From positions 1 to 33,042 of the IMG/VR virus record IMGVR_UViG_3300032213_002628: a DNA stretch of 33,042 bases. One strand, written 5' to 3'. The notes beneath the pieces are model-generated. The model had not been told where the DNA came from. It did not search any database and saw only the letters and a program-made list of their open reading frames with translations. Positions 1 to 6,143 of this stretch are shown one piece after another (the stretch's first letter is position 1; each line of letters begins with the position of its first letter). The DNA is from a virus. The position numbers were made by a program, and so were the translations under genes.

Positions 1-123
1 ACAGCCCCCTCACCCTCAAAAAACAAAGTCCCAGTTCAGAGGGCGTCCTTGACGGACATCGGCAAACAGCTTCAGCACCTTGTAAGTGATGAAGCGTTGG
101 TTGGAGTTCGAAGGGCAGTAGCT
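1..123. repeat. Terminal direct repeat, left copy (circular closure)
   Basis: These 123 bases are identical to the last 123 bases of the window (32920-33042). The repeat lies inside a reading frame that continues correctly across the join, so it is best read as the overlap of a circular or circularly permuted assembly. The non-redundant length is then 32,919 bp. A true short terminal repeat on a linear virion genome is possible but less likely, because it would split a gene. Confidence 0.93.
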
Positions 124-195
124 GAACACAAGCGTTCTTCCGCCGGCAGCGGGACCACCCAGGTCAAGTCACATGACTCGAAGGAGACCCGCTAA
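1..195 (+). CDS. Small basic protein of the integration operon (3' part; gene crosses the circle join)
   Basis: This is the C-terminal 64 codons of a gene that starts near the right end (ATG 32884, or 32872) and reads in frame through the join. The whole protein is 76-80 aa, basic and Ser/Lys/Arg-rich, with a probable central helix around SLTDIGKQLQ and a polar C-terminus. No family is recognised. Its stop TAA (193-195) overlaps the ATG of the serine integrase, so the two are probably translationally coupled. Position and size would suit a regulator of integration, or a recombination directionality factor, which serine-integrase phages need for excision. That is inference from context only. 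Confidence 0.7.
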   Translation, partial: TAPSPSKNKVPVQRASLTDIGKQLQHLVSDEALVGVRRAVAEHKRSSAGSGTTQVKSHDSKETR

Positions 196-197
196 TG
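181..197 (+). promoter_or_regulatory. Ribosome binding site and start of the integrase
   Basis: AAGGAG at 181-186 lies 8 bases before the ATG at 195. It sits inside the end of the preceding gene, whose TAA shares its last base with the ATG. This supports ATG 195 as the true integrase start, although the protein has about 45 residues before the recombinase fold begins. Confidence 0.75.
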
Positions 198-1934
198 AGC
201 ACAGACATTTCAAACCCAGCAGAGCAGCCGCGCCGTCGCGGACGCATGAGCAACTCAGAGCGAGCAATGCTTGCCGCCACCTCTCACACCTACAAGCCAA
301 AGGCCGCAAAGCAACGCGTTCCAACAGGCGGCGCCGTGCTTGCCCTTTGCCGCTTGTCACGCAAAGACAGCGAGAGCCTTGGCGACAAGCGCCAGCGCGA
401 AGACATCATGCAGTTAATGATCTCAGACGGTGTTGATCCTACGAAAGCCGAGTTCATCTACGAAGTGGGCTCAGCATGGAAGAAGGGGAAGCACCGTCCA
501 GTGCTTGACTCTATCTTGCAGCGTTGTGAGTCTGGAGAAGTCAGCGCCGTGTACGTTTATGAAGTCTCGCGCTTGACTCGTGACACTGCTGTCGCTTCAG
601 TCATCTTGAGCGTTGTGCAGCCAGCTGGTGTAGCAATCCGCATCTTCACCGCTCCTCACCTGAAGCCAGAAAACGACGACCTTCAGAACCAGATGATTTT
701 TCAGCTTCTTGTTCAGCAGGCCAAGGGCGAGAGCGACTCAACCAGCCACCGCCAAAAGAGCAGCCACAGCCACCGCGCAAAGTACGGCATGAAGCGATCG
801 GCTGCCGACCCGCTTGGTTTGAAGACTAAGTGGATCGAACACGAGCTGCGCCCTGAAATAGGTGTGCCCGTCTACGTCATCGACAACGAACCCCGCGAAA
901 ACTACCCAGCAGAGTTTCCAAGCCCTGCCGCCGTGGCTCTTGAAATGTTTCGCCGCGTTGAAGATGGCGACAGCTACAACCGCGTTTCAAACTGGCTCAA
1001 CGACAACAACGTGCCAACATTGATGAACGGGGAGCTATGGCGTGCGTCTCAGGTTCGCCGCACAGTCATGAACGCAGTCTACGCTGGCTTTGGCACCTAC
1101 CTTGGCGAGATTGCCAAGGACGACGCTGGAGTCGTTCAAGCCCCTCACGAAGCCCTCATCAAGCCTGAGCGCTGGCTGGCGCTTCAAGAGGTTCTGAAAG
1201 CCCGCAAAGACGGAACTGGCTCAAAGCGCGTGAATGCTCACCGCTTGACCGGCATGCTTGTTTGCAAGACATGCGAAGGCCGCATGCACGCAAACGCCCC
1301 AAGTACTTACCGTTGCGTGCGCTATCTTGACAAGGCCGCCATTTGCCCAAGCAACGTCATTTCATACGAAGGCATCGAGCTCGCAGTGTATCAACTCATG
1401 CTTGGCCTTCTGGAAGACCGCAAAGCTTTGGCAAAGCGCACAACCCTTGGCGACACCTCAATCGATGCCCAGATTGATGCAGACCGCGCAGCGTTGCAGG
1501 AAAAGACCAACCGCTTGCAGCTTCGCCTTGCTACAGAAACTGACGAGGACGTCCGCGAAGGCATTGCCGTTCAGCTTTCGCGCATTGACTACGAGTTGCA
1601 GAAGCTTGGCGCACGAGTGGCGACACGCGCAGCAAGTGGACAACTGCTCGACATTGAGCTTGCTGACATCATGGCAGCTTGGAAAGCTGAAGACCGTGGA
1701 GCCGCTCAGATGATCGTTCGCTCAATGTTTGACAGCATCGAGATTGCTCACGCCCCACAGTTGCAATGGAAGACCCTGCGCCGTGTTGGTTGGCCAACCG
1801 ACATCGATCGCGTCACGGTTGTGTTTCACAACGGTGAGCGCATCAACCTTGGTCAAGAATGGCGCAAGGTTCACGGAGAAGTGGACCTTGGCAAGCAGCC
1901 ACGCCCAAGCCGCGCGAAGAAGGTCACAGAGTGA
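195..1934 (+). CDS. int: Large serine integrase
   Basis: A 579-aa site-specific recombinase of the large serine family, expected to join phage attP to host attB. After an unusual basic N-terminal extension of about 45 residues comes the resolvase catalytic fold (about 46-190). Ser55 in the RLS motif is the likely nucleophile, and Arg126 and Arg129 lie in SRLTRD. The recombinase DNA-binding domain (about 200-345) contains the typical VMNAVYAG motif. A zinc ribbon follows, with Cys357 and Cys360 (CKTC) and then Cys374 and Cys384. A charged, probably coiled-coil region (about 410-475) leads to the C-terminus. The length is normal for the family. It overlaps the genes before and after it (TAATG, GTGA), so the three form one operon. 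Its presence indicates a temperate phage. Confidence 0.95.
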   Translation: MSTDISNPAEQPRRRGRMSNSERAMLAATSHTYKPKAAKQRVPTGGAVLALCRLSRKDSESLGDKRQREDIMQLMISDGVDPTKAEFIYEVGSAWKKGKHRPVLDSILQRCESGEVSAVYVYEVSRLTRDTAVASVILSVVQPAGVAIRIFTAPHLKPENDDLQNQMIFQLLVQQAKGESDSTSHRQKSSHSHRAKYGMKRSAADPLGLKTKWIEHELRPEIGVPVYVIDNEPRENYPAEFPSPAAVALEMFRRVEDGDSYNRVSNWLNDNNVPTLMNGELWRASQVRRTVMNAVYAGFGTYLGEIAKDDAGVVQAPHEALIKPERWLALQEVLKARKDGTGSKRVNAHRLTGMLVCKTCEGRMHANAPSTYRCVRYLDKAAICPSNVISYEGIELAVYQLMLGLLEDRKALAKRTTLGDTSIDAQIDADRAALQEKTNRLQLRLATETDEDVREGIAVQLSRIDYELQKLGARVATRAASGQLLDIELADIMAAWKAEDRGAAQMIVRSMFDSIEIAHAPQLQWKTLRRVGWPTDIDRVTVVFHNGERINLGQEWRKVHGEVDLGKQPRPSRAKKVTE

Positions 1935-2185
1935 GTCACGGCGGCGGAGCCTACTTGACTCACAGCATGCCGCACCCAACTGTCAACTCCATGCAACCAT
2001 CACAAAGTGCCCAAGTTGTCAGGTTCCCTGGCATCGCAGAAGCTTACGCTGACCGCCTTCAGGCCCCTCAAGAAGAGAAGCAGGAACCGTTGCAGCTCAC
2101 GCTGCCTTACGAGGTTCTGCCGATTGAACACTACTTTGAACAAGTGGGCAAGGCCTGGGAGATTGAGAGGCGAACTGCAAACTGA
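1931..2185 (+). CDS. Hypothetical 84-aa protein coupled to the integrase
   Basis: The GTG start at 1931 overlaps the integrase stop (GTGA), which argues for a real coupled gene. The product has a low-complexity polar N-terminus (His, Ser, Pro, Gln) and an acidic C-terminal half with likely amphipathic helices (around YEVLPIEHYFEQVGKAW). No family is recognised. It is the last gene of the integration operon and is followed 24 bases later by a strong hairpin. As a small protein next to a serine integrase it is a second candidate for an excision factor, but nothing in the sequence proves that. Confidence 0.6.
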   Translation: MSHGGGAYLTHSMPHPTVNSMQPSQSAQVVRFPGIAEAYADRLQAPQEEKQEPLQLTLPYEVLPIEHYFEQVGKAWEIERRTAN

Positions 2186-2208
2186 CCAGCAAAGCTCAAA
2201 GACATGAA

Positions 2209-2238
2209 AGAACCCCCGGCCTTCAAGCCGGGGGTTCT
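2209..2238. terminator. Strong hairpin between convergent operons (likely bidirectional terminator)
   Basis: A perfect 12-bp inverted repeat (AGAACCCCCGGC / GCCGGGGGTTCT) flanks a 6-base loop CTTCAA. It lies in the short gap between the end of the rightward integration operon (2185) and the end of the leftward tiny-gene operon (2251). There is no clear T run on either side, as is common for actinobacterial terminators. Position and symmetry suggest it ends transcription from both directions. Confidence 0.85.
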
Positions 2239-2250
2239 GCGTTGTCAAGG

Positions 2251-2328
2251 TCAGTAGACTGGCGTGCCGCCTGTGCTCAGCATGAGCATCTCAAGCACCA
2301 GCACAAGCCACAACAGCTTGAGGGTCAT
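2251..2328 (-). CDS. Tiny single-helix membrane peptide (25 aa)
   Basis: A 25-residue open frame, MTLKLLWLVLVLEMLMLSTG plus GTPVY. Nearly all of residues 3-17 are hydrophobic, giving one short membrane-spanning helix interrupted by a single Glu13. Its ATG overlaps the TGA of the preceding 34-aa gene (ATGA), and that gene overlaps the holin-like gene in the same way, so three leftward genes form a coupled chain. It is too short for most gene callers. A role in the membrane, such as modulating a holin or acting on the host envelope, is inferred from hydrophobicity and neighbours. No family is recognised. Confidence 0.55.
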   Translation of the reverse strand: MTLKLLWLVLVLEMLMLSTGGTPVY

Positions 2329-2429
2329 TCGCAATCGCCGCAGTCGCACCAGTCATCGTCGCAAAAGTCTGTCTCCCAGTCGAACTGTGCCAACTTGGTA
2401 AGCACCCAGATTCTGATACAGCTCATCAT
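2325..2429 (-). CDS. Tiny acidic Cys-rich protein (34 aa)
   Basis: The ATG at 2429 overlaps the stop of the holin-like gene (ATGA), and its own TGA overlaps the ATG of the next tiny gene. The N-terminal half has a few hydrophobic residues (CIRIWVL). The C-terminal half is strikingly acidic and Cys-rich (FCDDDWCDCGDCE), with five Asp and four Cys in the last thirteen residues. The spacing could bind a metal ion or form disulfides. No family is recognised. The double overlap on both sides is the main evidence that it is translated. Confidence 0.55.
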   Translation of the reverse strand: MMSCIRIWVLTKLAQFDWETDFCDDDWCDCGDCE

Positions 2430-2611
2430 TTGAGGGCATCCTTTGCAGCGCCACGGTCTGTGTTGTAGCCAGTGAGGAACGCAACGACGGCGCTCATCAA
2501 AGCCGCTGACTGCGTTGACGTCATAACGTCAAACGCTGACAGGACTGGGCCGATTGCCATGGCAAGAGCGCTAAGCGCTGCCACGATTCTATCTTGCTTG
2601 TGTTTCATCAT
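2426..2611 (-). CDS. Possible separately translated holin-like protein (internal start)
   Basis: Two consecutive in-frame ATG codons (2611 and 2608) lie exactly at the boundary between the HNH-like part and the membrane part of the longer frame. Starting there gives a 60-61 aa protein with two hydrophobic helices and a charged tail, the usual size of a small class II-type holin. A purine stretch AGAAAGAA lies about 8 bases upstream on the leftward strand, a modest ribosome binding site. Whether the cell makes the fusion, this short form or both cannot be decided from sequence. Confidence 0.45.
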   Translation of the reverse strand: MMKHKQDRIVAALSALAMAIGPVLSAFDVMTSTQSAALMSAVVAFLTGYNTDRGAAKDALK

Positions 2612-2956
2612 GGGGAAGGTTCTTTCTGTGTAGTGAGGGCAGTGGCCGGTTTCGCCGGCAATGCGCTTTCCGTGGTTGCACGTAGAGCACAGCACTTGGA
2701 AACGGTGCCTTGGCCATGAGCCAGTGGCACGGTATTCCTTGCGCACAATGGTGACGGTGCTGTGCGAAACGGCACGCTCTGTAGAACCGCCGCCTTGCTT
2801 ATGGTCGATCGTCAGCGCCCAAAGTCGCTTCTCTCGACAGCATGCACAGCGCGGCTTCTGGCGTCCGCTTATGCCTTGCAACGCTTCTAACCGCCAGCGT
2901 TCTCTATCTGCTTTGGTGCTTGCCACGAGCCAAAAGGTGCGACTCACTGTGGGCAT
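2426..2956 (-). CDS. HNH-like domain in frame with a two-helix holin-like domain
   Basis: A 176-aa leftward frame with two unlike parts. Residues 35-110 look like an HNH-type zinc nuclease domain: CACC (37-40), a DH pair (51-52), LCSTC followed by N and K (89-97), and HCPH (105-108). Residues 117-176 look like a small phage holin: a short basic N-terminus, a hydrophobic helix (about 122-141), a second one (about 150-163) and a charged tail. The two parts may be one fusion protein, or the holin part may start separately at Met116/117. No good ribosome binding site precedes ATG 2956; a 10-bp hairpin sits only 2 bases upstream. The gene begins a leftward operon with two tiny coupled genes. The HNH call is moderately sure and the holin call is by resemblance. 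Confidence 0.7.
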   Translation of the reverse strand: MPTVSRTFWLVASTKADRERWRLEALQGISGRQKPRCACCREKRLWALTIDHKQGGGSTERAVSHSTVTIVRKEYRATGSWPRHRFQVLCSTCNHGKRIAGETGHCPHYTERTFPMMKHKQDRIVAALSALAMAIGPVLSAFDVMTSTQSAALMSAVVAFLTGYNTDRGAAKDALK

Positions 2957-2958
2957 AG

Positions 2959-2989
2959 CGCTGCCCGGAAAAGGAGAAACCGGGCAGCG
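2959..2989. repeat. 10-bp perfect hairpin next to the leftward HNH start
   Basis: CGCTGCCCGG and CCGGGCAGCG flank an 11-base purine loop (AAAAGGAGAAA on the + strand). On the leftward transcript the hairpin ends 2 bases before ATG 2956, where a ribosome binding site would be expected. It could limit translation of the leftward gene or act as a terminator. On the + strand the loop shows an AGGAG motif. Confidence 0.7.
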
Positions 2990-3018
2990 GCGGCGCTCAG
3001 GCTCGAAGCTCTAAGACT

Positions 3019-3038
3019 GCGCCCAGGGAGGAGGGCGC
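3019..3038. repeat. 6-bp GC-rich hairpin with purine loop
   Basis: GCGCCC and GGGCGC flank the loop AGGGAGGA. It lies 30 bases right of the previous hairpin and has the same design, a GC-rich stem closing an AGGAG-like purine loop. Function unknown. Confidence 0.55.
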
Positions 3039-3191
3039 GCCACTGCAAAAGAGTGTGCCGGTTTCTGTGAATACGCACGCAAGTGCCTACATTCTTGTGC
3101 ACCCGTTTGGCATGACGAAAGCCAAGACATCCAAGAAGAAGGCCGGAGCCCCGGACAAATCTGGCACGGTAAGGCTTGGGCGCTCAGCCCT

Positions 3192-3238
3192 CTTTACTTT
3201 CCCTCCGCCCCCCTTTCTAAGGGGCGGGGAAAGGAAAG
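3192..3238. repeat. Long imperfect hairpin
   Basis: A pyrimidine-rich left arm (CTTTACTTTCCCTCCGCCCC) pairs with a purine-rich right arm (GGGGCGGGGAAAGGAAAG), with one mismatch and one or two bulged bases around a 9-base loop. About 17 pairs form. Strand-asymmetric, homopurine/homopyrimidine arms of this kind can be terminators or protein-binding sites. It sits 66 bases before the HNH gene of the packaging operon. Confidence 0.6.
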
Positions 3239-3304
3239 CCAACGTGCCCCGCTAACTGCAAGGACTTGCGAGCGTAAGCCGCAAAACCCGGCACATTACT
3301 TTCC

Positions 3305-3634
3305 ATGCCAACAGCACCCGCCCGCCGATGCCCAACACCAGGGTGCCCAACACTCATCACCAAGGGCAAACGATGCGAAGAGCACGAACGCGAACTTGGC
3401 CAACAGCGCCGACGACGTGAGACGTGGCGAAGCTATGGCGGAGACTGGCAGCGGATTCGCTTACAAGTCCTCTTGGAAACGCCAGCGTGCGCTCACTGTG
3501 GCGCAGTAGCTACAGAGGTGGACCACATCAAGCCCTTGCAATACGGCGGGAAGCATGACCGGTCAAACCTCAGAGCATTGTGCAAGCCATGCCATAGCAG
3601 GCGAACACAAGCAGACACCTTTCCCAAACGCTGA
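3305..3634 (+). CDS. HNH endonuclease of the packaging module
   Basis: A 109-aa HNH nuclease. The N-terminus carries a Cys pair (CPTPGC), and the C-terminal half is a classic HNH core: CAHC, then the catalytic DHIKP motif, an N in DRSNL, and LCKPCHSRRT ending the zinc site. A basic region (QQRRRRETWR) precedes it. Small HNH proteins beside terminase genes are known partners of the packaging motor in HK97-like phages, where they act with terminase in cos cleavage. The gene directly precedes a structured interval and the terminase genes, as in HK97. The first ATG is used; its ribosome binding site is weak. Confidence 0.9.
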   Translation: MPTAPARRCPTPGCPTLITKGKRCEEHERELGQQRRRRETWRSYGGDWQRIRLQVLLETPACAHCGAVATEVDHIKPLQYGGKHDRSNLRALCKPCHSRRTQADTFPKR

Positions 3635-3636
3635 CA

Positions 3637-3672
3637 GTGGTCAAGCATCTCAATAGATGCCAATGTGACCAC
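3637..3672. repeat. Two-part hairpin just after the HNH stop codon
   Basis: An outer 7-bp stem (GTGGTCA / TGACCAC) and an inner 6-bp stem (GCATCT / AGATGC, loop CAAT) are separated by an asymmetric internal loop. It begins 2 bases after the HNH stop. It could be a terminator, an mRNA-end structure or part of the packaging site. Confidence 0.7.
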
Positions 3673-3680
3673 AAAGAGTG

Positions 3681-3718
3681 AAAAATCAGGGGGAAAGGGG
3701 GCCAAAAACATGATTTTT
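3681..3718. repeat. 8-bp A/T inverted repeat around a G-rich run
   Basis: AAAAATCA and TGATTTTT are perfect inverted arms separated by 22 bases that include GGGGGAAAGGGGG. An A/T-rich dyad with a G-rich centre could be a protein-binding site for terminase or a regulator. Confidence 0.55.
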
Positions 3719-3810
3719 GACCTGGCCAAAGACCGCCCCGGGGTCAGAGACGTGCGCCGACAAGTTGCCCTTGATTGTGTCAGGGGACCCCATAGGGCAC
3801 TACTTTGAGC

Positions 3811-4266
3811 ATGGCACGCCCCGGACCTGCACCCACGCCCACGCACCTGAAGGTGATTCGAGGCACGAGGCCGGACCGCATCAACAAGGCCGAACCCAAG
3901 CCGGTCGCTTCAGATCCAAAGTGCCCGACGTGGCTGAACGCCGAGGGCAAGAAGGTCTGGAAGCGCGTTGCTGCTCAGCTCAAGGACATGCAGTTGCTGT
4001 TCGAGGCTGACCAAGACGTGCTCAATGCTTATGTGCAAGCGGTCGTGATGCACCAAGAAGCCAGCAAGGTTGTGCAGCGCGAAGGCATCACCGTGCCGGG
4101 CCGCCGCGACGAGTTCGTGAAGAACCCTGCATTGCAAGTCGTGCGCGACAGCGCCACCTTGATTCGGATGCTGGCCGGCGAGCTTGGTCTGACCCCTGCT
4201 GCCCGCAGCCGCTTGAAGAGCGAAACCGCCGAGAAAGCTCAAGACCTTGACAGCCTCTTGGAGTAA
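3811..4266 (+). CDS. terS: Terminase small subunit (P27 family)
   Basis: A 151-aa DNA-recognition subunit of the packaging motor. The N-terminus has the family-typical pattern (MARPGPAPTPTHLKVIRG), followed by a short Pro/Lys linker, a CPTWLNAEGKKVWKRV segment, helical repeats, and the conserved NPALQVVRDSATLIRML region seen in P27 small terminases. ATG 3811 is chosen over an in-frame TTG 6 bases upstream because the family begins at this point. The ribosome binding site is weak. The gene overlaps the large subunit by 20 bases, suggesting coupled translation in equal amounts. Confidence 0.93.
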   Translation: MARPGPAPTPTHLKVIRGTRPDRINKAEPKPVASDPKCPTWLNAEGKKVWKRVAAQLKDMQLLFEADQDVLNAYVQAVVMHQEASKVVQREGITVPGRRDEFVKNPALQVVRDSATLIRMLAGELGLTPAARSRLKSETAEKAQDLDSLLE

Positions 4267-5863
4267 GCCCCGCATTTCAACTGCTGGCTTGCATCTTCCA
4301 GACGGCGCCTACTTTGACGAAACCGCTGCCACCCGTGCCGTGAACTTCTTCGAGCGTGCTTTGGTCCATGTTGACGGCAAATGGGCTGGCAAACCTTTCG
4401 AACTTCAAGACTGGCAGGTCTCTGAGGTGATTGCCCCCATGTTTGGGTACATGCGAGAAGACGGCACACGGTTGTACCGGCAAGCCTACATCGAGGTGCC
4501 CCGCAAGGCCGGCAAGACGACCCTTTCTGCTGGCATTGCGTTGTACGGTTTGCTGGCCGACAAAGAGCCAGGTGCGCAAGTGATCGCTGGAGCGCGTGAC
4601 CGTCCTCAAGCTCGCTTGACCTTTGACCTTGCTCGCCGCATGGTGCAGCAGTCGCCTTACCTTTCAGAAAAATGCGTGGCCCGCCGGTCCTTCATCGAGG
4701 TGCCAGAAACTGGTTCAGTGTTCCGCGCCATCTCTGCCGATGCTGGCAGCCAGCACGGCTTGAGCGTCTCAACTGGCATTCTTGACGAGTTGCATGTGCA
4801 TCGCACCCGCGACCTCTTCGACGTTATCAGCACCAGCCAAGGCGCCCGCCGGCAGCCGCTGCTCGTGGCTATCACCACAGCTGGAGTGTTCAACCCTGAA
4901 GCTATCGCTTGGGAACTGCACGCCCATGCCGAGAACGTGGCCAACGGCATTGTGGACGACTCGAGCTTCTTGGGTGTTCTGTATGGCGCAGAGAAAGAAG
5001 ACGACTGGACAGACCCCGGCACATGGCGCAAGGCACACCCAAGCTTGGGCGTCACGGTCTCTGAGTCGTTCTTGGAAGATGAAGCCAAGCGCGCCAAAGC
5101 TGCCCCGGCACGCCAGACCGCATTCCGTCAGCTGTATCTCAACGTGTGGACGGCAGAGAGCAGCCGCTGGCTGGATCTTGAAGCTTGGGATGAGTGCCAG
5201 AGCGACTTTGAAATCGAGGAGCTCAAAGGGCAACCCTGCTGGATTGGGCTCGACTTGGCAGCGACGACGGACATCACCGCTTTGGTTGCCATCTTTGAAA
5301 ATGAAGACGGCAGCGGGTATCGAATCCTGCCGCGGTTCTTCCTTCCTGACGCTGACTTGCTGGAGCGCGAAAAGCGCGACCGCATGCCCTACCGCCGTTG
5401 GGCTGAAGAGGGCTGGCTTACTTTGACTGCTGGCAACGTCCTTGACTACAACGCTGTGCGCCAAGAACTGCACATGCTGGCCGAAACATACGACGTTCAA
5501 GAAATCGCGTACGACCGTTGGGGAGCAACGGCTTTGATCTCACAGCTCATGGAAGATGGCTTGAACCAAGTGGTTCCTTGTGGTCAGGGCTTCGCGACAA
5601 TGAGCGCGCCAAGCAAGGAAGTCGAACGCTTGGTCCTGGGCAAGTTGCTCGAGCACAAAGGGTCGCCCGTGTTGCGCGCCCATCTTGATGCCGTCACCGT
5701 TAGCAGCGATCCGGCGGGAAACATCAAGCCCGACAAGAAGAAGAGCAACGGTCGCATCGATGGTGTCGTGGCAATGGTGATGGCAGTGCATGCCGCAACC
5801 TTGAGCCTTGGCGCTGCTTCAACGCGGTCGATCTACGAGGAAAGAGGCCTGGAGACAGTATGA
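4247..5863 (+). CDS. terL: Terminase large subunit
   Basis: A 538-aa packaging motor ATPase and nuclease. The ATPase domain has the Walker A-like VPRKAGKT (84-91, Lys90) and the Walker B GILDE (Asp180, Glu181). The RNase H-like nuclease domain starts around 330, with Asp336 in GLDLAATTDIT; a further acidic site is YDRWGA, and a late Asp lies in RIDGVV. The start is probably the TTG at 4247, inside the end of the small subunit gene, because no ATG or GTG gives a full N-terminus; GAGAAAG upstream could be the ribosome binding site. Length and motif order are normal for Terminase_1 family enzymes. It overlaps the next gene by ATGA. Confidence 0.96.
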   Translation: MTASWSKPRISTAGLHLPDGAYFDETAATRAVNFFERALVHVDGKWAGKPFELQDWQVSEVIAPMFGYMREDGTRLYRQAYIEVPRKAGKTTLSAGIALYGLLADKEPGAQVIAGARDRPQARLTFDLARRMVQQSPYLSEKCVARRSFIEVPETGSVFRAISADAGSQHGLSVSTGILDELHVHRTRDLFDVISTSQGARRQPLLVAITTAGVFNPEAIAWELHAHAENVANGIVDDSSFLGVLYGAEKEDDWTDPGTWRKAHPSLGVTVSESFLEDEAKRAKAAPARQTAFRQLYLNVWTAESSRWLDLEAWDECQSDFEIEELKGQPCWIGLDLAATTDITALVAIFENEDGSGYRILPRFFLPDADLLEREKRDRMPYRRWAEEGWLTLTAGNVLDYNAVRQELHMLAETYDVQEIAYDRWGATALISQLMEDGLNQVVPCGQGFATMSAPSKEVERLVLGKLLEHKGSPVLRAHLDAVTVSSDPAGNIKPDKKKSNGRIDGVVAMVMAVHAATLSLGAASTRSIYEERGLETV

Positions 5864-6141
5864 GCGCAGAAGCCACAACCGCCACAGTCACAACGACTGC
5901 CAGCAAGCTTATTGACGATGCCAGCAAATCGACCATTTTCAACGATGGCGTCATTGCTTACTGCATCTTCAACACTGACGCGGACACCGTCGTCTATGTC
6001 GGCGGCGAAGAAGTGACAGCTGGCGACGGCTTCCCAGTTCCACCCAACTCGACCCTTTCGATTGACGTTCCAATCAACACAGAGCTTTGGGCTGTCACTT
6101 CAGCTGACACTGCTTCTGTCCGCGTTCTCAAGGTGGCCTAG
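5860..6141 (+). CDS. Small structural-type protein of unknown function (93 aa)
   Basis: The ATG overlaps the large terminase stop (ATGA). The product has a Thr/Ala-rich N-terminus (about 1-22), then a predicted all-beta segment with alternating hydrophobic residues (VIAYCIFNTDADTVVYVGG) and a Val-rich end (ASVRVLKVA). Similar 90-100 aa beta proteins are found beside fibre or head genes in actinophages. It sits directly before the giant fibre gene, 2 bases away. It could be a fibre-associated or capsid-decorating protein, but no family is firmly recognised. Confidence 0.7.
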   Translation: MSAEATTATVTTTASKLIDDASKSTIFNDGVIAYCIFNTDADTVVYVGGEEVTAGDGFPVPPNSTLSIDVPINTELWAVTSADTASVRVLKVA

Positions 6142-6143
6142 TC

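Larger units (their letters stand above)
2957..3304. other. 348-base non-coding interval with several hairpins
   Basis: No convincing gene was seen on either strand; the one short rightward frame here has no usual start context. The interval holds at least three inverted repeats (2959-2989, 3019-3038, 3192-3238) and a small GCAC-GCAA-GTGC hairpin (3075-3086). It separates the leftward HNH/holin operon from the rightward packaging operon. It must therefore contain the promoters for at least one of them, although no consensus -35/-10 pair stands out. It is also a candidate location for packaging or replication signals. Confidence 0.7.
3635..3810. other. Structured interval between HNH and small terminase (candidate cos/packaging site)
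   Basis: These 176 bases have no convincing gene. They hold a two-part hairpin (3637-3672), an 8-bp inverted repeat (3681-3718) enclosing the G-rich run GGGGGAAAGGGGG, and the palindromes CCCCGGGG (3736-3743) and GGGGACCCC (3783-3791). In HK97 the cohesive end site lies between the HNH gene and the small terminase gene. The same position and the dense dyad symmetry make this the best packaging-site candidate. The cut position cannot be read from sequence. Confidence 0.5.

Noticed and set aside
1-123. True direct terminal repeat of a linear virion genome
   Set aside because: The repeat cuts a gene that is intact only when the ends are joined, and its short length fits an assembly overlap. Virion-end data could still change this.
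3055-3255. Short rightward frame in the non-coding interval before HNH
   Set aside because: No ribosome binding site, Pro-rich ending produced by the hairpin bases, and no overlap with a neighbour.
2957-3304. tRNA gene in the largest non-coding interval
   Set aside because: Hairpins are present but no T-loop consensus, anticodon arm or CCA-end geometry could be traced.
3716-3810. Late promoter before the small terminase gene
   Set aside because: TTGACC (3715-3720) and TTGATT (3770-3775) occur, but no acceptable -10 box stands 16-19 bases downstream of either.
4769-5500. Leftward 243-aa frame inside the large terminase gene
   Set aside because: It lies fully opposite a certain gene, with no family features, start signal or operon context.
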